DNA of 58,943 bases from NCBI RefSeq assembly GCF_029889885.1, contig NZ_JARANY010000018.1, positions 1 through 58,943 on the forward strand, in the 5' to 3' direction. Each line of letters starts with the position of its first letter. The stretch's first letter is position 1. Of this stretch, positions 1 to 8,976 are shown piece after piece. The stretch comes from Chromohalobacter sp. 296-RDG. GTDB lineage: Bacteria; Pseudomonadota; Gammaproteobacteria; Pseudomonadales; Halomonadaceae. The notes beneath the pieces are model-generated. The model was not told the DNA's origin. It worked only from the letters and a program-made list of their open reading frames with translations, and made no database searches. The position numbers and the translations under genes are program-made.

Positions 1-710
1 CTCTGGCAGTGGGTGACGATCTCTTTATCCGGTGTCAGGCCTTTCGCTTCGAGCTCGGCGATGAGTTCGGCGTAATCGCGCAGGCGCAGGTGGCGTTCGG
101 GATCCATGGCGTCGGTCCATTCGAAATTGACGGCGCCGGGAATATGTCCCATTTGGGCGTTCTTGCCTTTTTCGCCGCGATATTCGTCCGGTGAGCGGGC
201 GTCCCAGACCGCGAGTTCACGTTCATCCAGACGGTCGATGAGCTCTTCGCGGCGAATCTGAGCCTGGGGTTGATGAATGCTCGCCTGGTAATCGCTGGAC
301 GTGGGCGTGCTGGGTTCGCGCTCGACGCGTTGCCCGTCGGCGCGCCAGGCATGGATGCCGCCGTTGAGATAGGAATACCGGGTGTGGCCGATGAGTTCCA
401 GCGTCCATAGCAGGCGCCCGGCCCAGCCGCCGCCTTCATCGTCGTAGGCGATGACGTGCGTGTCGCGGGTCAGGCCGAGTTCGGAAAACAGCGCGGAAAG
501 CGTCTCTTCGTCGGGAATGTCGTTGGGCACCGTGCCGCTGCCGACGAGAAGGCGGCGATGATCGAGGAACACCGCGCCGGGTACGTGGCCTTCGCTGTAG
601 CTTTCGGCCTTGAGCGGTATATCGACGATCAATAGTTCGGGGGCGCCGAGATGCTCGGCGAGCTGCTCGGGCTCGACGATCAGCGGCAGCAGGTTGTCTT
701 CTGAACTCAT
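1..710 (-). CDS. Tandem-rhodanese sulfurtransferase (SseA-like), cut by the window edge
   Basis: Thiosulfate or 3-mercaptopyruvate sulfurtransferase, which passes sulfane sulfur to a thiol acceptor through a cysteine persulfide. The frame starts at the ATG complementary to 708-710 and reads 236 residues to the edge. Two rhodanese domains are visible: a non-catalytic N-terminal one (about residues 5-125, with VDIPL, GHVPGAVFLD and YDDEGGGWAGRLLW) and a C-terminal one (from about 150, with VWDARSPDEYRG and GHIPGAVNFEW). The C-terminal domain reaches the active-site loop VTHCQ, so the presumed catalytic Cys is C235, almost the last residue in the window. Known enzymes are about 280 residues, so some 45 are missing. 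Thiosulfate versus mercaptopyruvate preference depends on loop residues just outside the window. It is divergent from the permease gene that follows. Confidence 0.88.
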   Translation of the reverse strand, partial: MSSEDNLLPLIVEPEQLAEHLGAPELLIVDIPLKAESYSEGHVPGAVFLDHRRLLVGSGTVPNDIPDEETLSALFSELGLTRDTHVIAYDDEGGGWAGRLLWTLELIGHTRYSYLNGGIHAWRADGQRVEREPSTPTSSDYQASIHQPQAQIRREELIDRLDERELAVWDARSPDEYRGEKGKNAQMGHIPGAVNFEWTDAMDPERHLRLRDYAELIAELEAKGLTPDKEIVTHCQ

Positions 711-842
711 GGTCTTCTCCCGCGTGAGGGTGCGCGTGAATGCTTGTCAGATCATGGCACAGGCAAGCGGCCTTATGCAGTCATGACGTGACGGGCATTT
801 TTCAGACAAGTTTGGGGGATGAGCATGGGGGGCGGGATTGGC

Positions 843-848
843 TATACT
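843..848 (+). promoter_or_regulatory. -10-like hexamer TATACT before the purine permease
   Basis: TATACT lies 43 bases upstream of the GTG chosen as the permease start. No good -35 element is visible at the right distance. The hexamer falls inside the longest possible reading frame (ATG at 838), which argues that the upstream ATG is not the real start. Confidence 0.35.
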
Positions 849-891
849 GCGCGACGTCTCATCCCAATCCAACCTGTGTGGAGAACGCGAC

Positions 892-2226
892 GTGTTCGAA
901 CGACTTTTCGGCATCCGGGCCCAGGGGAGCACCCCGCGCACCGAGATCCTGGCGGGGATCGCGACCTTCCTGGCTTCGATGTACATCATCGTCGTCAATC
1001 CGACGGTGCTTAGCGATGCCGGCGTCCCCTTTTCCAGTGCCCTGACCGCCACCGTGCTGGTCAGTTTCTTCGGCAGTGTGATGATGGGGTTTTACGCCAA
1101 GAATCCGGTTCTGGTGGCGCCCGGCATGGGTATCAACGCGCTGTTCGCCTACACCATGGTGTTGGGGGCGGGCATGGAATGGCAGACTGCACTGGGTTGC
1201 GTGTTCTGGGCCGGGGTCATCTTCGCGTTGCTGGCGGCGTTCAATGCACGTCAGTTGGTGATTGATGCTATCCCGGCGCAATTGCGTTACGCCATTGCCT
1301 GCGGCATCGGGCTATTCATTACCACCATCGGCTTGGTCAATGCGCAGTTCATCGTGCCCAACCCGGCCACCGTGGTGGGCATGGCCTCGCTCGATCCGGT
1401 GCTTGTGACGTTTCTCATCGGCTTTGCGGTCACTGCCTGGCTGGTGGTGCGCAATGTGCCCGGCGCGCTGATTCTGGGGATCGTCTTCACCACGCTGGCC
1501 AGCGTGCCGATCGGCCGCTGGTGGGGCGACGGGAGCCGTTACTTTCCCGAGGATATGGCGTCGTCGACACTGGTCAACTTCAGCGGGGTCTTCGCCATGC
1601 CGGATTTAAGCGGTTTGATGGCGCTCGATCTATGGGGCTCGCTATCAGTGGCCTACTGGCCGTTCATTTTCGTGCTGCTGTTCACGACCTTCTTCGATGC
1701 GCTTTCAACCTTCATGGGAGTCTCCGAGGCGGGTGACTTGAAGGATGCCGATGGCAATCCGCGCAACATTCGTCGCTCGATGATCGTCGATGCCAGTGCC
1801 GCGTTGATCTCCGGGCCGCTGGGAACCAGCCCGGCCAATGCCTATGTAGAATCCGCCGCGGGGATCAGCCAGGGTGGCCGCACCGGGCTCGTCGCGGTGG
1901 TCGTGGCGGTGTTGTTCTTGCCGTTTCTGTTCCTCTCGCCGCTGCTGTCGTTGGTGCCGGCGATTGCCACGGCGCCGGCTCTGATTCTGGTCGGCGTGTT
2001 CATGATGGATCCCATTCGCAAGATCCATTGGCACCAGTTCGACGATGCGATTCCGGCCTTTGTCGCCATGGTATTGATTCCCTTCACCTATTCGATCACG
2101 CACGGGATCGCCTTCGGTTTTCTAACGTTCGTCATCGTCAAGTTGGCGGTGGGCAAGACCCAAGAGATCAAGCCCACCATGTGGGTATTGGCCGCGCTCT
2201 CGTTGCTGCTGCTGTTCGAAGGCTGA
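892..2226 (+). CDS. NCS2-family purine permease, AzgA-like
   Basis: Inner-membrane nucleobase:cation symporter, probably for adenine, guanine or hypoxanthine. The protein is 444 residues from the GTG at 892, with about 12 hydrophobic segments. Its N-terminus (MFERLFGIRAQGSTPRTEI) and the following MYIIVVNPT segment are characteristic of the AzgA/PbuG/GhxP branch rather than the UraA/xanthine branch. The segment around FDALSTFMGVSEAGDL and the later TSPANAYVESAAGI match the conserved half-helix regions of the family. The GTG is preferred over the in-frame ATG at 838 because GGAGA at 880-884 is well spaced and the family N-terminus begins exactly there. It stands alone; exact substrate is not readable from sequence. 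Confidence 0.88.
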   Translation: MFERLFGIRAQGSTPRTEILAGIATFLASMYIIVVNPTVLSDAGVPFSSALTATVLVSFFGSVMMGFYAKNPVLVAPGMGINALFAYTMVLGAGMEWQTALGCVFWAGVIFALLAAFNARQLVIDAIPAQLRYAIACGIGLFITTIGLVNAQFIVPNPATVVGMASLDPVLVTFLIGFAVTAWLVVRNVPGALILGIVFTTLASVPIGRWWGDGSRYFPEDMASSTLVNFSGVFAMPDLSGLMALDLWGSLSVAYWPFIFVLLFTTFFDALSTFMGVSEAGDLKDADGNPRNIRRSMIVDASAALISGPLGTSPANAYVESAAGISQGGRTGLVAVVVAVLFLPFLFLSPLLSLVPAIATAPALILVGVFMMDPIRKIHWHQFDDAIPAFVAMVLIPFTYSITHGIAFGFLTFVIVKLAVGKTQEIKPTMWVLAALSLLLLFEG

Positions 2227-2401
2227 ACGGGGCGTTCCGGCGTCCGTGCCGGCACTCGGGGGTGTCGTCAGCATGTTTCCGATGCCGTATGACGCTCCAT
2301 ACGCGCCAGGAAGGCATCCATGACGTGTGGTCGTGGAGAAGCGTGCACGTGTTTCATACTGCTAGAATCACGCCCGATTTTACCTGAGTGAGGAAAGCGC
2401 C

Positions 2402-2887
2402 ATGCCATCTTTCGATATCGTCTCCGAGTTCGACAAGCACGAGGCCAGCAACGCCGTCGATCAAGCCAATCGCGAGATCCAGACCCGATTCGACTTTCGG
2501 GGCGTGACCGCGAGTTTCACTCTGGAGGGCGAGACGGTGACCCTCGAAGCCGAGGTGAATTTTCAACTCAAGCAGATGCTCGATGTGCTGCGCAACAAGC
2601 TCATTACCCGTGGTATTGATGCACGCTGCATGGACATCAAGGAATCTGTTGCCAGCGGCGTGCGTGCCCACCAGGACGTAGTGTTAAAGCAGGGGCTCGA
2701 ACAGCCGGAATGCAAGGACATCGTCAAGCGTCTGAAGGAAGCCAAACTCAAGGTGCAGGCACAGATCCAGGGCGACAAGGTGCGTGTCACCAGCAAGAAG
2801 CGTGACGAACTGCAGCAGGCAATCGCCTTGTTGAAGAGCGATGCTGGCCCCGAGCTGGCCCTGCAGTACACGAATTTTCGCGATTGA
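2402..2887 (+). CDS. yajQ: YajQ-family nucleotide-binding protein
   Basis: Small cytosolic protein of the UPF0234/YajQ family, 161 residues, the normal family length. Members bind nucleotides or RNA, and the Xanthomonas and Pseudomonas members are reported cyclic-di-GMP receptors. The start MPSFDIVSEFDKHEASNAVD, the central TRFDFRG and the C-terminal LQYTNFRD are family hallmarks, and two ferredoxin-like halves are recognisable. AGGAAAG just before the ATG serves as ribosome binding site. It stands alone, 175 bases after the permease and 130 before the acyl-CoA synthetase. Whether this member binds cyclic-di-GMP is inference. Confidence 0.93.
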   Translation: MPSFDIVSEFDKHEASNAVDQANREIQTRFDFRGVTASFTLEGETVTLEAEVNFQLKQMLDVLRNKLITRGIDARCMDIKESVASGVRAHQDVVLKQGLEQPECKDIVKRLKEAKLKVQAQIQGDKVRVTSKKRDELQQAIALLKSDAGPELALQYTNFRD

Positions 2888-3019
2888 AGAGGATTCGTCC
2901 TACTACCTTGATACGCATCATCCTTGTGGTCGGTTAGCGTTGCTACCCACGCCTGTGCGCTCGATCCTGTCGCTAAGACAACCGCGACAACACAATAAAC
3001 GAGCGACAGGAGAACGAAG

Positions 3020-4585
3020 ATGTTTGATCTGGGACGCGGCTTTCTTGCCACGGTCGAGCGGCGCCCACACGCCGTTGCTATCAGTGATGGCCAAACGCAA
3101 AAGACATACGCTCAGTGGTATGTGGACATCCAGAGCGTGGCGCGCCATCTCCGGCGGTTGGGGCTCGTCAAGGGCGACCGCCTGCTGGTGGCCATGCACA
3201 ATTGCTGGCAGATGGCCACCTTGTACTGGGCATGCCAGTTCGCGGGCATCATCGCCACGCCGGTGAACTGGCGTTCCACGATGCTGGATATTCGTTACTA
3301 TCTGAAGAACTCTGGTGCTGGCGCCATCGCCCATGACGATGCGACCGTCGAGGCAGTGCAGGCGTGCGCCGAGGCCCATCAAATACCGCGAATCGTGGTC
3401 GGCGATGTAACGCCCCCGGGGTCGATTGCCTTCGACTCACTGCTCGGATCGACCGGTGAGACGTTGCTGATGGCGACGCCCGACGATTACTCGATGATGC
3501 TCTACACTTCGGGTACCACTGGCAGGCCCAAGGGAGTGCCGCGTCGTCATCGTATCGAGCGGGCCGCGACGGCCGCATACGTGGCTCAGAACCTGTATCG
3601 CCATGATGAGACCATGCTGGGCGTGATGCCGCTCTATCACGCCACGGGGATACGCGCGCTACAGGCGATGGCCATGGTCGACGGGCGCTTCGTGTGCATA
3701 CCCAAGTTCGAGCCGGAGGCGACGCTCGAGGCTATCGAGCGCGAGCGAGTCACTAGTCTCAACCTGGTGCCGACGCTCTATCACATGCTGCTCGAAGCAC
3801 CGGGATTCGCCCCGCATCGGGTTGCCAGCATCGACAAGATCGGTTTCGCTGGTGCACCCATGAGTGCGGGATTGATTGAGCGCGTCGAGGCGGCCTTCCA
3901 GCCTAGTCTTTTCGTCAATCAGTATGGTTGCTCGGAACTCTATGCGTTGACCGTCGACCAGCATGCTAACCATAAGCCTGGTTCATCGGGACGTGCGGCG
4001 CTCAACCAACGGTTGCGGGTGGTCAAGGTCGGGGCCACGTCGCCGGAGATGTGGGTATCACCAGGCGCGGAAGGCGAAGTCATCGCCGACATGAGCGGGG
4101 ACGAGGCATTCGATGGCTACTGGCAGTGCCCCGAGGCGGATGGAAAAGCCCTCAGGGACGGCTGGTATTTCACCGGGGACACCGGGTATTTCGATGCCGA
4201 TGGGGACTTGTTCGTCACCGGTCGTGTCGACGACCTGATCAACTCCGGCGGTGAGAACATTAGCCCGCTGGAAATCGAGAATGTGCTTTCGCTACATCCG
4301 CAGGTCGAGGAAGTCGCGGTGGTGGGACTTCCCGACGATAAGTGGGGCCAGATAGTGACAGCGTTCATCAAGGCACGTAGCGCTGTCGATGAGCGGGAAC
4401 TCGGGCGTTATTGTCTGGACGCAGGGCTGACGCGTTTCAAGTGTCCGCGCGGCTATCGTTTCATCGAAGAACTACCCAAGTCGCCGGTGGGTAAGGTCTT
4501 GCGTCGCATGCTGCGTGTATCGTCGACCGCGACGCCTGGTGTACAGAACGCACCGACCCGGGAGGCCAACGTCACCATAGGATAA
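3020..4585 (+). CDS. AMP-forming acyl-CoA synthetase, possibly 2-furoyl-CoA synthetase-like
   Basis: ANL-superfamily ligase of 521 residues that would activate a carboxylic acid to acyl-AMP and then acyl-CoA in the cytosol. The P-loop-like motif YTSGTTGRPKG is at residues 162-172. Further motifs are QYGCSE near 305, GWYFTGDTGY near 385 and the hinge GRVDDLINSGGENI near 410, with the C-terminal PKSPVGKVLRR carrying the adenylation lysine. The N-terminus (FDLGRGFLATVERRPHAVAI) and WACQFAGIIATPVNWR resemble the subgroup annotated as 2-furoate-CoA ligase (HmfD), but no furoyl-CoA dehydrogenase genes are nearby. Substrate is therefore uncertain. A ribosome binding site (AGGAGAA) precedes the ATG. 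It is a monocistronic gene. Confidence 0.82.
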   Translation: MFDLGRGFLATVERRPHAVAISDGQTQKTYAQWYVDIQSVARHLRRLGLVKGDRLLVAMHNCWQMATLYWACQFAGIIATPVNWRSTMLDIRYYLKNSGAGAIAHDDATVEAVQACAEAHQIPRIVVGDVTPPGSIAFDSLLGSTGETLLMATPDDYSMMLYTSGTTGRPKGVPRRHRIERAATAAYVAQNLYRHDETMLGVMPLYHATGIRALQAMAMVDGRFVCIPKFEPEATLEAIERERVTSLNLVPTLYHMLLEAPGFAPHRVASIDKIGFAGAPMSAGLIERVEAAFQPSLFVNQYGCSELYALTVDQHANHKPGSSGRAALNQRLRVVKVGATSPEMWVSPGAEGEVIADMSGDEAFDGYWQCPEADGKALRDGWYFTGDTGYFDADGDLFVTGRVDDLINSGGENISPLEIENVLSLHPQVEEVAVVGLPDDKWGQIVTAFIKARSAVDERELGRYCLDAGLTRFKCPRGYRFIEELPKSPVGKVLRRMLRVSSTATPGVQNAPTREANVTIG

Positions 4586-4845
4586 TGCCCAATGCGGCAG
4601 TGAGGGCGCGCGGCGCGTGACAGGGCGCTGATGAGACTGCGTCTTGGTCTTGGCCCCTTGCTTTGCGCTAGAATGAACGTACGTGTCCAGTCCTTGGCCA
4701 TAATCGCCTCGATAGTAAGGGACGATTTCTCTGGATACGCTATTCGGGCTTCAATGAATGAGGTAGCGTCGGGTTTCGCCATGCCTGCCAGCGATCTAGC
4801 ATGAAGTCCGGCGTTCCCCTCTATCATGGCAAGGTGGCGCGGCGC

Positions 4846-5280
4846 ATGTACGATATACGCAAGCTATTGTTCATCTGCTTGGCTGGCGTCAGCTTCTCTC
4901 TGGGCGTGGTCGGTTTGTTCCTGCCGATCATGCCCACGACGTGTTTCATGCTGGTAGCGGTCTGGGCGGCCTCGAAAAGCTCGCCGCGTTTCGCCAACTG
5001 GATTCGTCGTCATCCGCGCTTTGGTCCCTCCATTCTCGCCTGGGAGCGCGAACGTGCCATTCCCCGCCACGCCAAGTGGATGGCATGCGCCATGCTGATT
5101 GTTTCGATGGGCGTGATCGCCTTCACGGTCGGCTCCCTCGTGCTGCGTGTGGCGTTGATCATTGGCCTGATGGGCATCGCGGTGTGGATTTTGACCCGCC
5201 CGACGCCGTCGCTGGGACGTTGCCCGGTGTTGTCGTCCTTCGAGGAATCTGCCCCCAGCCAGCGCCAGGAGTCTCGCTGA
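4846..5280 (+). CDS. DUF454 (YbaN-like) inner-membrane protein
   Basis: Small membrane protein of 144 residues of the YbaN/DUF454 family, function unknown. The family core is clear: KLLFICLAGVSFSLGVVGLFLPIMPTT near the N-terminus, then FMLVAVWAASKSSPRF and a cytosolic RHPRFGPSILAWERERAIPRHAK loop, followed by two more hydrophobic helices. The ATG at 4846 matches the usual family start (MYDIRK...); an in-frame ATG at 4801 would add 15 residues without homologous character. A TAGAAT -10-like hexamer sits at 4669-4674 in the upstream gap. Monocistronic. Confidence 0.82.
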   Translation: MYDIRKLLFICLAGVSFSLGVVGLFLPIMPTTCFMLVAVWAASKSSPRFANWIRRHPRFGPSILAWERERAIPRHAKWMACAMLIVSMGVIAFTVGSLVLRVALIIGLMGIAVWILTRPTPSLGRCPVLSSFEESAPSQRQESR

Positions 5281-5312
5281 GCGCGCGATAGAGGCGCGGC
5301 GTTGCCGCACTT

Positions 5313-5342
5313 TTGAGCCGACTCCACCGGACGCCGTACAAT
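5313..5342 (+). promoter_or_regulatory. Likely sigma-70 promoter of pepN
   Basis: TTGAGC (5313-5318) and TACAAT (5337-5342) are separated by 18 bases. They lie inside the longest possible pepN frame but upstream of the chosen ATG at 5424, leaving a leader of about 75 bases. Confidence 0.5.
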
Positions 5343-5423
5343 GCTCGGCATGTGCCTCGTGCTTCAAGCGCGAGGCGATGTCTTGGGGCGAAGGCATGCC
5401 CCGATCTCAAGGAGCGTCGATCG

Positions 5424-8063
5424 ATGTCCAAACCGCAAGCGACCCATCTCAAGGATTACCTGCCGCCCGCCTATCGGGTGACGCACACCGAGCTGAAATT
5501 CGACCTGGCCCCCTCGGCGACGACCGTAACGGCGCGCCTGCATGTCGAGCGCCACCCCGAGCGCGAGGCGGGGCTCCCGCTACGTTTCGCCGGTGACAAG
5601 CTGTCGTTGGTGCGTATCGCCGTGGATGGACAGGAGCTGGAAGCCGATGAGTACGAGGTCGATGATGAGGGGCTGACCATCACCAGCGTGCCTGAGCGCT
5701 TCCTGCTGGATACCGAGGTGTCGATCGACCCGGCCGCCAACACAGCACTTGAGGGTCTCTATGTGTCCAGCGGCATGTTCTGCACTCAGTGCGAACCACA
5801 AGGCTTTCGTCGCATTACCTTCTATCCCGACCGCCCGGATGTGATGGCGACGTTCTCCACCACGGTGGTGGGTGACAAGACCGATACGCCGGTGCTGCTC
5901 TCCAACGGCAATCCGGTGGAAAGCGGCGAGCTGCCGGAGGGACGGCATTTCGTGACCTGGGAAGACCCGCACCCCAAGCCGAGCTACCTGTTCGCGCTGG
6001 TGGCCGGGAAACTGGAAAAGGTCGAGGACCGCTTCACGACCATGAGCGGTCGCGATGTCACGCTGCAGATTTGGGTCGAGCCGGAGAATCTCGACAAGAC
6101 CGCGCATGCCATGGCCTCGCTCAAGCGCGCCATGCAGTGGGATGAAGAGACCTACGGTCGTGAATACGATCTCGACCGCTTCATGATCGTGGCCGTCAAC
6201 GACTTCAACATGGGTGCCATGGAGAACAAGGGGCTCAACATCTTCAACTCGGCGGCGGTGCTGACGCATCCACAAACCGCTACCGATGCGGCCTTCCAGA
6301 GCGTGGAGGGTATCGTCGCCCATGAGTATTTCCATAACTGGTCGGGCAACCGCGTGACCTGCCGCGACTGGTTCCAGCTCTCGCTGAAGGAAGGCTTCAC
6401 CGTCTTCCGCGACCAGAGCTTTTCTGCCGACATCAATTCGGCGCCGGTCAAACGCATCGAGGACGTCTCCTTCTTCCGCACCGCGCAGTTCGCCGAAGAT
6501 GCTGGCCCGACGGCACACCCCGTGCGTCCCGACCATTACATCGAGATCTCCAACTTCTATACCCTGACAGTTTACGAGAAGGGTGCCGAGATCGTGCGCA
6601 TGCTGCGTCATCTCCTCGGTTGGGAGACGTTCCGTCAGGGGTCGGACCTGTACTTCGCGCGTTTCGACGGTCAGGCGGTCACCATCGAGGATTTCGTCGA
6701 CTGCATGGCAGAAGTTTCGGGGTTCGATCTAAACCAGTTCATGTGCTGGTATTCCCAGGCGGGCACGCCGGAGATCGACGCTCATGGTGAATACGATTAC
6801 GCCAAGTGCGAGTATCATCTGCGGCTCTCCCAGCGCACGCCGCCCACCCCCGGCCAGGCGGAGAAACAGCCGCTGCACATTCCGGTACGCATGGGGCTGG
6901 TAGGTACCAAGTCCGGGAACGACATGGCGTTGACCCTGGACGGTGAGTCGTTGGGTCATGAGACGGTGCTGCACCTGCGCGACACTGAACAGACGTATGT
7001 CTTCACCGGGATCGACGAGGCGCCGACGCCGTCACTGTTGCGTGGTTTCTCGGCGCCGGTCTATCTGCGCTATCCGTATTCGCGTGAGGAGCTGTCGTTC
7101 CTGCTCACCCATGACGCGGACGATTTCAACCGCTGGGATGCGGGGCAGCGGCTGACCATGCTGGCCCTCGACGACCTCATCGCGGCGCATCGCAACGGGG
7201 TTGAAAAGGTCATGGATACGCGCGTCATTGACGCGTATCGGCGCCTTTTGACCACTGAGACCGACGACAAGGCCGTGCTCGCCGAGATGCTGACGCTGCC
7301 TTCGGAGGCCTATATCGCCGAGCAGCAGCCGATGGTTGATGTGGATGCCATCCACGCCGCGCGCGTCTTCGTCAAGGAGTCGCTCGCCACGGCCTTGCGC
7401 GACGAATTCTTGGCCATTCATGAAGCTCATCGGAGCGATGAGCCCTACGCGCCGGAGCCGACTCAGATCGCGCGGCGTCGGGTGAAGAATGTGGCGCTCG
7501 AATACCTGATGAGTATCGAAGACGAAGAGGGCGTGGCGCTGGCCGAGGCGCAGGTCGACGCCGAAGACAACATGACCGATGTACGTGCCGCCTTGACGAT
7601 GCTGGTGCACAGCTCGCGCAGCGATATCGCGGAACCGGCGCTCAAGGCGTTCGGTGAGAAGTGGGCGCACGATCCGCTGGTGATGAACCAGTGGTTCACC
7701 ATTCAGGTCACGCGTCCGCAGGAGGATGTGCTGGAACGCGTCAAATACCTGATGGCGCATCCGCTGTTCTCGCTCAAGAATCCCAACAAGGTGCGCGCGC
7801 TGATTGGTGCCTTCGCGGCGCAGAACCGCATCAACTTCCACCGCCTCGACGGCGAGGGCTATCGCCTGCTGGCGGATGTGGTGATCGAGCTCAACAGCCT
7901 CAATCCCGAGATCGCCGCGCGCATCATTACGCCGCTGACGCGCTGGCAGCGTTTCGACGAGCAGCGCCAGGCGTTGATGAAGGCCGAACTCGAACGCATT
8001 CGTGCCGAGGAACTGTCGCCCAATGTCTACGAAATGATTGAGCGGGCGCTGGCCGAAGCCTGA
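5424..8063 (+). CDS. pepN: Aminopeptidase N
   Basis: Zinc M1-family aminopeptidase of 879 residues, close to the E. coli length; cytosolic, no signal peptide, it removes N-terminal residues from peptides late in protein turnover. The exopeptidase motif GAMEN is at 264-268, the zinc motif HEYFH at 300-304 with the third ligand E323 in LKEGF. The catalytic tyrosine region (YTLTVYEKGAEIVRML) follows near 375. The C-terminal half is the helical domain typical of the bacterial PepN branch (ending NVYEMIERALAEA). The ATG at 5424 is preceded by AAGGAG at 5409-5414. An in-frame start at 5313 is rejected because the promoter overlaps it. Followed by a strong terminator. Confidence 0.96.
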   Translation: MSKPQATHLKDYLPPAYRVTHTELKFDLAPSATTVTARLHVERHPEREAGLPLRFAGDKLSLVRIAVDGQELEADEYEVDDEGLTITSVPERFLLDTEVSIDPAANTALEGLYVSSGMFCTQCEPQGFRRITFYPDRPDVMATFSTTVVGDKTDTPVLLSNGNPVESGELPEGRHFVTWEDPHPKPSYLFALVAGKLEKVEDRFTTMSGRDVTLQIWVEPENLDKTAHAMASLKRAMQWDEETYGREYDLDRFMIVAVNDFNMGAMENKGLNIFNSAAVLTHPQTATDAAFQSVEGIVAHEYFHNWSGNRVTCRDWFQLSLKEGFTVFRDQSFSADINSAPVKRIEDVSFFRTAQFAEDAGPTAHPVRPDHYIEISNFYTLTVYEKGAEIVRMLRHLLGWETFRQGSDLYFARFDGQAVTIEDFVDCMAEVSGFDLNQFMCWYSQAGTPEIDAHGEYDYAKCEYHLRLSQRTPPTPGQAEKQPLHIPVRMGLVGTKSGNDMALTLDGESLGHETVLHLRDTEQTYVFTGIDEAPTPSLLRGFSAPVYLRYPYSREELSFLLTHDADDFNRWDAGQRLTMLALDDLIAAHRNGVEKVMDTRVIDAYRRLLTTETDDKAVLAEMLTLPSEAYIAEQQPMVDVDAIHAARVFVKESLATALRDEFLAIHEAHRSDEPYAPEPTQIARRRVKNVALEYLMSIEDEEGVALAEAQVDAEDNMTDVRAALTMLVHSSRSDIAEPALKAFGEKWAHDPLVMNQWFTIQVTRPQEDVLERVKYLMAHPLFSLKNPNKVRALIGAFAAQNRINFHRLDGEGYRLLADVVIELNSLNPEIAARIITPLTRWQRFDEQRQALMKAELERIRAEELSPNVYEMIERALAEA

Positions 8064-8092
8064 TAGCCGACTTTGCAGGAAAAAGTGACGGC

Positions 8093-8123
8093 AAAACGCC
8101 GCTGTCTGGGCAGCGGCGTTTTT
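8093..8123 (+). terminator. Rho-independent terminator of pepN
   Basis: AAAACGCCGCTG (8093-8104) pairs with CAGCGGCGTTTT (8111 onward) around a 6-base loop, followed by a T run. The stem lies 30 bases after the pepN stop and between convergent genes, so it may serve both. Confidence 0.88.
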
Positions 8124-8163
8124 GCGTGGGTGGGTGTCGTATGAGCCGTTGCAGCAAAGCGCC

Positions 8164-8457
8164 TCAGCGGATGAGCCAGCCGAGCACCAGCAAGCCGAGG
8201 AATAGCCATACGAGACCGCCGACGAAGCCACGCCGAAGAAGTGCGCGAATCCCCCTGTAAAGCATCCAAACGCCGATGATCAGCACTACCAGGTTGATGA
8301 GTGAGGGATCGACGCCCAATGAACGGGCGAGGCCGTCGAAAAAGCGGTCGATGGCTACCCACAACCCCGCGAATAGCGTAGAGAGAGCATCGATGATGGC
8401 GCGCAAGGCGTCACCGAGGAACTCGCCGAGCCAGTGGAAGAATCTATCGATCTGCAT
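8164..8457 (-). CDS. Small membrane protein of unknown function
   Basis: A 97-residue protein I do not recognise. The N-terminal half is amphipathic (MQIDRFFHWLGEFLGDALRA and a similar IDRFFDGLARSLGV stretch at about 36-49, suggesting an internal repeat of an RFF..L motif). The C-terminal half holds two hydrophobic segments (about 53-68 and 78-95) separated by the basic YRGIRALLRRG. The ATG at 8455-8457 has AAGGATG upstream, and the overall codon use suits a real gene. It is divergent from the YjfB-like gene at 8719. Probably an inner-membrane protein; no function can be assigned. Confidence 0.6.
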   Translation of the reverse strand: MQIDRFFHWLGEFLGDALRAIIDALSTLFAGLWVAIDRFFDGLARSLGVDPSLINLVVLIIGVWMLYRGIRALLRRGFVGGLVWLFLGLLVLGWLIR

Positions 8458-8646
8458 GTCACATCCTTTTTGTGAGCGTGCTTAGATGAGCGTAGCGCCC
8501 CATGTACTGTCGGCGCATGGCCGTGGACCGTCATTCTATGCGGCGAGGCGCCAGGATGGCAGGGGGCGCCTTAGGATGGGGTGGCCTTTATGCTTTTCTT
8601 CTTGCATGCTGAAGGTGTAGTGCGTGCGCTGTCGGTCGTGGGCGAT

Positions 8647-8673
8647 GAAAGTTTGTTGCGCCCTAGCCGATAA
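8647..8673 (+). promoter_or_regulatory. Sigma-28 (FliA) promoter
   Basis: GAAAGTTT (8647-8654), an 11-base spacer, then GCCGATAA (8666-8673). The consensus is TAAAGTTT-N11-GCCGATAA, so the match is 15 of 16 with exact spacing. It lies 45 bases upstream of the YjfB-like gene and places that gene in the late flagellar class. Confidence 0.88.
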
Positions 8674-8718
8674 CTAGAGGGCGTAAAGCGCATTCATTCA
8701 CTTGAAGGGAGGAGCTTC

Positions 8719-8922
8719 ATGGATTCATCCGTGAACGCAGCCGTGGGAAATGCGATGGCGTTGCAACAGCATAACGCCGATCAGCAGGCGCAGGCGGGCC
8801 TGCTCAAGGAGTCGCTCAACAATCAGGCGTCACACGTGTCGCAACTGATGGAAGCGGTTTCCCCCCAGCAGTCTCTGGCGACGACCGGTACCGTGGGTAC
8901 GCAGATCAATACCCACGCCTGA
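8719..8922 (+). CDS. YjfB-like putative motility protein
   Basis: A 67-residue protein resembling the YjfB/putative motility protein family, short cytosolic proteins linked to flagellar regulons. It begins MDSSVNAAVGNAMALQQHNADQQ and ends with a GTxIN-type tail (GTVGTQINTHA), matching the family layout of a Gln-rich helix plus a C-terminal G-x-x-I-(N/D) motif. The ATG is preceded by a strong AAGGGAGGAG. The sigma-28 promoter directly upstream is independent support for a motility role. A terminator follows, so the gene is monocistronic. Biochemical function of the family is unknown. Family assignment is from memory of short motifs and is moderate. Confidence 0.68.
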   Translation: MDSSVNAAVGNAMALQQHNADQQAQAGLLKESLNNQASHVSQLMEAVSPQQSLATTGTVGTQINTHA

Positions 8923-8943
8923 GCTCAGGAGTGACTGGTCAAG

Positions 8944-8976
8944 AATGCCGTGGCGCCAAGCGTCACGGCATTTTTT
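8944..8976 (+). terminator. Rho-independent terminator after the YjfB-like gene
   Basis: AATGCCGTG (8944-8952) pairs with CACGGCATT (8964-8972) across an 11-base loop, followed by a T run to 8976. The run overlaps the stop codon of the convergent lipoprotein gene. Confidence 0.88.

Noticed and set aside
5580-6611. 343-residue open frame opposite pepN
   Set aside because: Antisense shadow over the catalytic domain of pepN.
7032-8231. 399-residue open frame on the minus strand opposite the 3' half of pepN
   Set aside because: Antisense shadow of pepN; it also runs through the pepN terminator.
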